From IMG/VR virus record IMGVR_UViG_3300018416_002166, positions 1 to 30,496 of that record: DNA of 30,496 bases. One strand, written 5' to 3'. The notes under the pieces are model-generated. The model made no database searches and was not told the DNA's origin. It was given only the letters and a program-made list of their open reading frames with translations. The translations under genes and the position numbers were made by a program. Source of the stretch: a virus. This document shows positions 28,078 through 30,496 of the stretch, piece by piece (the stretch's first letter is position 1; each line of letters opens with the position of its first letter).

Positions 28078-28931
28078 TTAACTATATCAATCATTGAACG
28101 CATCCAACCAATTGATCCTGGTTGGTAACTTTCAATAGCCTCTTTCTTAGGAAGTTCTATATCGTAACGTGCAAGTGTTTCTCTTGCACTAGAAATTAGT
28201 TCTTCGTAGTTAGGAAGTTTTTTGATGTAGTTTATAATAGCATCTACGCTCTTAACATCTGCCACTGTTGCACTTTGTCCTAGCAACTGTTTAGCAATGC
28301 TGTTCCAGTCATCGCCATTAGGTAAAGGTTCGTTAGTCTCTGGATCAACTAAACCAAACTTAGGACTATACTTTATACCTCTTGCTCTAGCAATACTTGA
28401 TAGAACAATGTGTCGGTGCTCTCCTCTGTACTGTCCTGAACCACCTATCATTGATCCTCGCTGAAAGTTTACGTTCTTTGAAAACATAAAGTCTGTTTGT
28501 ACAAATCCATTTTCTTTTGAACCATTAATAGGAGCTCTAAAGTGTACTTGGTCTCCAGCATCTTTAATCCAACCGTCGGTTTTCTTTCTACCAACGTTCA
28601 TAATATCTTCGTCTTTGATACCTTGTGATTTGCACCACTTAGTAAGTTTAGCAATTACTTCGTCTTTTGATACTTTGTTAAGGTCAACACTAAGATCTAA
28701 ATCGCCTGAACTATTTTCTTCAAATGTTCCATCTGGCTTTTCTTTTCTACCTGTAGTTCCTAGCCTTGCTGAAGGTTTGCCCTCATCATCTTTCTCGCTA
28801 GTAAAGTCTAGGTCTGTAATTTTTTCAATAAAGTCAACAGTGCTATCTACGTCTGCTGTCGCTATACGTTGAGTAAGAGCGTCAGTCTCATTCTTAAATA
28901 CGTTGCCACCTTCGCTTAAATTAGTCTTCAT
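28074..28931 (-). CDS. Nucleotidyltransferase-like protein
   Basis: The 285 residues contain a polymerase-beta-type nucleotidyltransferase pattern: SSGDLDLSVD with D77 and D79, and later NGFVQTDFMFSKN as a candidate for the third acidic strand. Around it, LGTTGRKEKPDG and VHFRAPINGS fit conserved protein families of T4-like marine phages annotated as nucleotidyltransferases. The N-terminus MKTNLSEGGNVFKN and the C-terminal YQPGSIGWMRSMIDIVK are characteristic. It overlaps the 90-residue gene upstream by 11 bases and the 53-residue gene downstream by 4. Substrate unknown. Confidence 0.8.
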   Translation of the reverse strand: MKTNLSEGGNVFKNETDALTQRIATADVDSTVDFIEKITDLDFTSEKDDEGKPSARLGTTGRKEKPDGTFEENSSGDLDLSVDLNKVSKDEVIAKLTKWCKSQGIKDEDIMNVGRKKTDGWIKDAGDQVHFRAPINGSKENGFVQTDFMFSKNVNFQRGSMIGGSGQYRGEHRHIVLSSIARARGIKYSPKFGLVDPETNEPLPNGDDWNSIAKQLLGQSATVADVKSVDAIINYIKKLPNYEELISSARETLARYDIELPKKEAIESYQPGSIGWMRSMIDIVK

Positions 28932-29193
28932 TCTTTTTATCCGCTCTCTTACTTTCTACTATCTTTTTGATGCCTCTAGTAAATTTACTGCTGTCAGCAC
29001 CTTTAATACTATTAATAAAACGTCTTTCTAATTCTAACGCAACGTCTTCTGGGTAAGCCTTATACATACTTTCAATAAGATTAACTGCACTATCAATAAT
29101 ATTAGTAGCTCTGCTTTGAATCAGAGACTCTGTGTCTCTTTTTTCTGCAATTTCATTAAGTTCTTGTAAGATTGATCTAGTTTTAAATTTCAT
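28921..29193 (-). CDS. Unknown 90-residue helical protein, first gene of the leftward block
   Basis: The product is charged and helical: MKFKTRSILQELNEIAEKRD, then TNIIDSAVNLIESMYKAY, ending in KKIVESKRADKKNED. No signal or membrane segment is present. I associate the MKFKTRSILQELNEI start with hypothetical proteins of T4-like marine phages. It is the first gene after the consensus promoter at 29244-29272 and its end overlaps the nucleotidyltransferase gene by 11 bases. It has no clear Shine-Dalgarno (TTATATATT precedes the ATG). Confidence 0.75.
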   Translation of the reverse strand: MKFKTRSILQELNEIAEKRDTESLIQSRATNIIDSAVNLIESMYKAYPEDVALELERRFINSIKGADSSKFTRGIKKIVESKRADKKNED

Positions 29194-29243
29194 AATATAT
29201 AAAGCCCAACTTGTATGTTACTATTTACCCTTTTTACTGCTAA

Positions 29244-29272
29244 AGTATACACGCACTGAAACGCTTTGTCAA
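29244..29272 (-). promoter_or_regulatory. Consensus sigma70 promoter, leftward
   Basis: The minus strand reads TTGACA, 17 bases, TATACT, with a leader of about 45 bases before the ATG at 29193. Confidence 0.8.
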
Positions 29273-29275
29273 CCA

Positions 29276-29290
29276 TCAACTTTAAGTTGA
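29276..29290. promoter_or_regulatory. 15-bp palindrome, operator-like
   Basis: TCAACTT-T-AAGTTGA is a perfect palindrome placed 3 bases upstream of the leftward -35 box and about 55 bases upstream of the rightward promoter. It suits a dimeric regulator. Confidence 0.55.
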
Positions 29291-29344
29291 CAGAGGTATG
29301 CAAATTTAGCACTGACGTTATGCACAAAAGTAATAGGAAAATGC

Positions 29345-29373
29345 TTGACTTTTTATGCATAGTTTATTATATT
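29345..29373 (+). promoter_or_regulatory. Sigma70 promoter for the rightward micro-gene operon
   Basis: The plus strand reads TTGACT, 17 bases, TATATT. It gives a structured leader of about 185 bases. Confidence 0.7.
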
Positions 29374-29375
29374 AG

Positions 29376-29383
29376 TATAAATA
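29376..29383 (+). promoter_or_regulatory. Exact T4 late -10 sequence on the rightward strand
   Basis: TATAAATA, the T4 late consensus, lies directly after the sigma70 -10, so this operon may be used both early and late. Confidence 0.5.
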
Positions 29384-29389
29384 AAGGTG

Positions 29390-29414
29390 AATAGTACAGT
29401 GATGCTGTACTATT
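29390..29414 (+). repeat. 10-bp perfect inverted repeat at the start of the rightward leader
   Basis: AATAGTACAG-TGATG-CTGTACTATT would form a stable hairpin near the 5' end of the transcript, or serve as a DNA operator just downstream of the promoter. It has no U-tract, so it is not a terminator. Confidence 0.75.
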
Positions 29415-29467
29415 TGACACACAGACACTGGGATAGACCAGGGCGTTATCCACGCCTTACAAGCGAT

Positions 29468-29524
29468 TGACGGTGGAAAAGACCACTGACGGTAGCAAAG
29501 ACTACTGACGCCGGCAAAGACCGG
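29468..29524 (+). repeat. Three tandem 19-base mini-hairpin repeats in the leader
   Basis: Three head-to-tail units share the plan TGACG, 4-base stem, AAAGA-type hexaloop, 4-base stem: TGACGGTGGAAAAGACCAC, TGACGGTAGCAAAGACTAC and TGACGCCGGCAAAGACCGG. The stems are GTGG/CCAC, GTAG/CTAC and CCGG/CCGG. Bases differ on both sides so that pairing is kept, while linker and loop are constant. This covariation points to selection on RNA structure. A further hairpin, GGCGT-tatcc-ACGCC, lies at 29442-29456. Confidence 0.85.
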
Positions 29525-29567
29525 GGTATTGCTTTCCTTAAGCATCCATACATCGAAGGAGAAAAAA

Positions 29568-29774
29568 ATGGCACACTTAATGTTAAGTGGTCTGATGTCT
29601 TGGATGAAACGCGGTATGACCGACAGTCACCGCAATCAACTATTGACTTGGGCCAAAACTGAATACGGCAACGATTGGAAATATGCATACGACTTTATGC
29701 TAAAACACAATGGCCGTGCACCTACAAGTACAGAATTACACGGACCTAGAATTTACCGTAAGGAGGTGGCTTAA
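29568..29774 (+). CDS. Unknown 68-residue protein, first gene of rightward operon
   Basis: The product begins MAHLMLSGLMSWMKRGMTDS and continues with LLTWAKTEYGNDWKYAYDFM and LKHNGRAPTSTELHGPRIYR, a helical basic small protein. I do not recognise the family. The start at 29568 has AAGGAG at the right distance; upstream in-frame codons lack one and lie in the structured leader. It ends in TAA followed at once by the next ATG, and its last codons hold the next gene's AAGGAGGTG Shine-Dalgarno. Base composition in this part is richer in G+C than the leftward genes, a hint of separate origin. Confidence 0.82.
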   Translation: MAHLMLSGLMSWMKRGMTDSHRNQLLTWAKTEYGNDWKYAYDFMLKHNGRAPTSTELHGPRIYRKEVA

Positions 29775-29951
29775 ATGCGAACCTTACTTAAATTCATCAA
29801 GCAACTATTTCAAAGCGAAAAGGATTGGGTTGAGAGTTATCTCGGTCAGTCTACTGATCACGCTGACTTGGAACGCAGGATCAGGCAATTGGATAGGGGC
29901 GAGATCAAAGTCGGGCCTTTCGGCACTTACACGCAACGTTTTAGACATTAA
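29775..29951 (+). CDS. DUF3563-family small protein
   Basis: The 58-residue product reads MRTLLKFIKQLFQSEKDWVE, then SYLGQSTDHADLERRIRQLD and RGEIKVGPF. The stretch YLxQSxDHADLERRxRxLDRG is the signature of DUF3563, a family of short proteobacterial proteins of unknown function. The length is normal. It starts directly after the upstream stop (TAA-ATG), with an AAGGAGGTG ribosome-binding site inside the upstream gene. The DNA is noticeably richer in G+C than neighbouring phage genes. This family is usually met in bacterial chromosomes, so capture from a host is likely. Confidence 0.85.
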   Translation: MRTLLKFIKQLFQSEKDWVESYLGQSTDHADLERRIRQLDRGEIKVGPFGTYTQRFRH

Positions 29952-29981
29952 CACATACACACTTATAGAGAGGAGAATCTA

Positions 29982-30233
29982 ATGTTAATCTGGCAAAGAG
30001 TAAAAAACACATTTGAAGCAGTTGGATATTCAAGAGCAGCATCACAACTAGCATCACAAGGATATCACGAACAAGCAAGACACCTGTTGTTAGAAAGATC
30101 AAAACTAGCAGGTAAAAAACTTGACGCGATACGCAGACTTGAGAAAGTAAAGAAAGCAAAGGCTGAATACGAGCCAGGCGATCATTACTTGAGAGGTCAT
30201 AAGGTAGCATTTTGGAAAGGGAAAGCAGCATAA
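29982..30233 (+). CDS. Unknown 83-residue basic helical protein
   Basis: The product begins MLIWQRVKNTFEAVGYSRAA, continues SQLASQGYHEQARHLLLERS and then KLDAIRRLEKVKKAKAEYEP, ending FWKGKAA. The GYSRAASQLASQGYHEQARHL stretch resembles small bacterial proteins of the kind that carry short amphipathic helices, but no named family is recognised. The start has AGAGGAGA upstream. It is separated from the DUF3563 gene by 30 bases and overlaps the next gene (TAATG). Its composition returns to AT-rich. Confidence 0.8.
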   Translation: MLIWQRVKNTFEAVGYSRAASQLASQGYHEQARHLLLERSKLAGKKLDAIRRLEKVKKAKAEYEPGDHYLRGHKVAFWKGKAA

Positions 30234-30337
30234 TGATTATTAAATTTTTTCAAGCAGCAATACCAGTAACTATTATGTTTGGTGTATTAATTTGTTTAAT
30301 GACACTGAACGGAATGTTTTGGGGAGGTGCATTATAA
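30233..30337 (+). CDS. 34-residue membrane microprotein
   Basis: This tiny gene overlaps the stop of the preceding gene (TAATG) and its own stop overlaps the next start (TAATG). The product starts MIIKFFQAAIPVTIMFGVLI and ends in CLMTLNGMFWGGAL, a single membrane helix with one or two positive charges at the N-terminus. Overlap on both sides supports translation. Function unknown. Confidence 0.72.
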   Translation: MIIKFFQAAIPVTIMFGVLICLMTLNGMFWGGAL

Positions 30338-30402
30338 TGTGGCCTTATACAGATGAAGAAAACGATTTCTTAACAAGTCCTAAACCTAAGAAACAAATCT
30401 AA
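30337..30402 (+). CDS. 21-residue WPYT-type microprotein
   Basis: The ATG overlaps the preceding stop and has a GGGGAGGTG ribosome-binding site, one of the strongest in the window. The product starts MWPYTDEENDFLTSPKPKK and ends in QI. A WPYT-x-E-E start recalls short conserved alphaproteobacterial peptides, a recollection that needs a search. It is the last gene before the terminator hairpin. Confidence 0.65.
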   Translation: MWPYTDEENDFLTSPKPKKQI

Positions 30403-30439
30403 AAAAATAGGGGAGCCGCCCGCCAAGATGACTCCCCTA
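30401..30439. terminator. Strong hairpin terminator at the operon end
   Basis: TAGGGGAG pairs with CTCCCCTA over 8 bp with a 16-base loop. On the minus strand it is followed directly by seven T, on the plus strand by ACAACTTTTT. It probably stops leftward transcription entering from the right and may also end the rightward operon. Confidence 0.75.
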
Positions 30440-30496
30440 CAACTTTTTCAAGTTGAGTCTATATATTATTTACGATTGTAGATTGAATATAAAACC

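Noticed and set aside
29468-29524. CRISPR-like array
   Set aside because: Units are 19 bases and directly adjacent with no spacers, and the varying part is a paired stem.
29446-29688. Minus-strand frame over the rightward leader
   Set aside because: It runs against the promoter, leader and coupled genes and crosses the hairpin array; no ribosome-binding site.

Overview
The window looks like part of the genome of a T4-like marine myovirus whose host is probably an alphaproteobacterium, most likely of the SAR11 (Pelagibacter) type. The evidence is as follows. The DNA is AT-rich and tightly packed, with many 1-14 base gene overlaps. Many genes are typical of T4-like marine phages (nrdA/nrdB, dexA-like exonuclease, Hsp20, PAAR spike tip, small conserved head/neck-region proteins). 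T4-type late promoters (ATAAATA core) stand beside near-consensus sigma70 promoters. The phage carries a circularly permuted two-piece tmRNA, the form used by alphaproteobacteria. No photosystem gene is present. Heme oxygenase plus a PcyA-like bilin reductase, and csgF plus csgG, are both combinations I recall from pelagimyophage-type genomes rather than from cyanophages.

Layout. Nearly everything from 1 to 29193 is read leftwards (minus strand). Positions 1-1111 hold csgG (cut by the window edge) and csgF, the curli secretion pore and its partner. Positions 1207-4406 hold a possible PD-(D/E)XK nuclease, the bilin pair (pcyX-like, heme oxygenase), a small unknown gene, clpS and hsp20. Positions 4476-6957 hold GMP reductase, a DexA-like exonuclease, ribosomal protein bS21 and an unknown protein. 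Positions 7024-12155 hold a large coiled-coil membrane protein, three exported envelope proteins (two lipoproteins), a SleB-type and a Bax-type peptidoglycan hydrolase, a SWIM zinc-finger mini-protein and a conserved unknown. Positions 12277-14012 hold a YhhQ-type queuosine-precursor transporter, a peroxiredoxin and a glycine-zipper envelope protein. Positions 14044-14510 are RNA genes: permuted ssrA and an odd tRNA. Positions 14568-17096 hold a YbaN-like membrane protein, a PAAR spike fused to a TIGR02594-type peptidase, an Sm-like protein, a glutaredoxin and two unknowns. Positions 17106-20615 are nrdB and nrdA. Positions 20795-22366 encode a beta-helix tail fibre/spike. Positions 22428-29193 hold a RecB-like nuclease and a series of probable head/tail-assembly-era genes, including a KxDG protein and a nucleotidyltransferase joined by a 53-residue gene.

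At 29194-29567 lies a divergent control region. It has a consensus promoter each way, palindromes, and a structured leader with three tandem covarying mini-hairpins. This leader precedes a rightward operon of five tiny genes (29568-30402), one of them a DUF3563 protein, ending at a strong hairpin terminator.

The genes suggest takeover of several host functions. Nucleotide supply is served by nrdAB, glutaredoxin and guaC. Translation and ribosome rescue are served by bS21, tmRNA and tRNA. Protein quality control is served by Hsp20, ClpS and the tmRNA degradation tag. Redox and pigment chemistry are served by peroxiredoxin, heme oxygenase and bilin reductase. The envelope is remodelled by curli pore parts, lipoproteins and three peptidoglycan hydrolases. 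Several genes start 6-8 bases after a promoter -10 or late element and have no Shine-Dalgarno, so leaderless mRNAs may be common in this phage.
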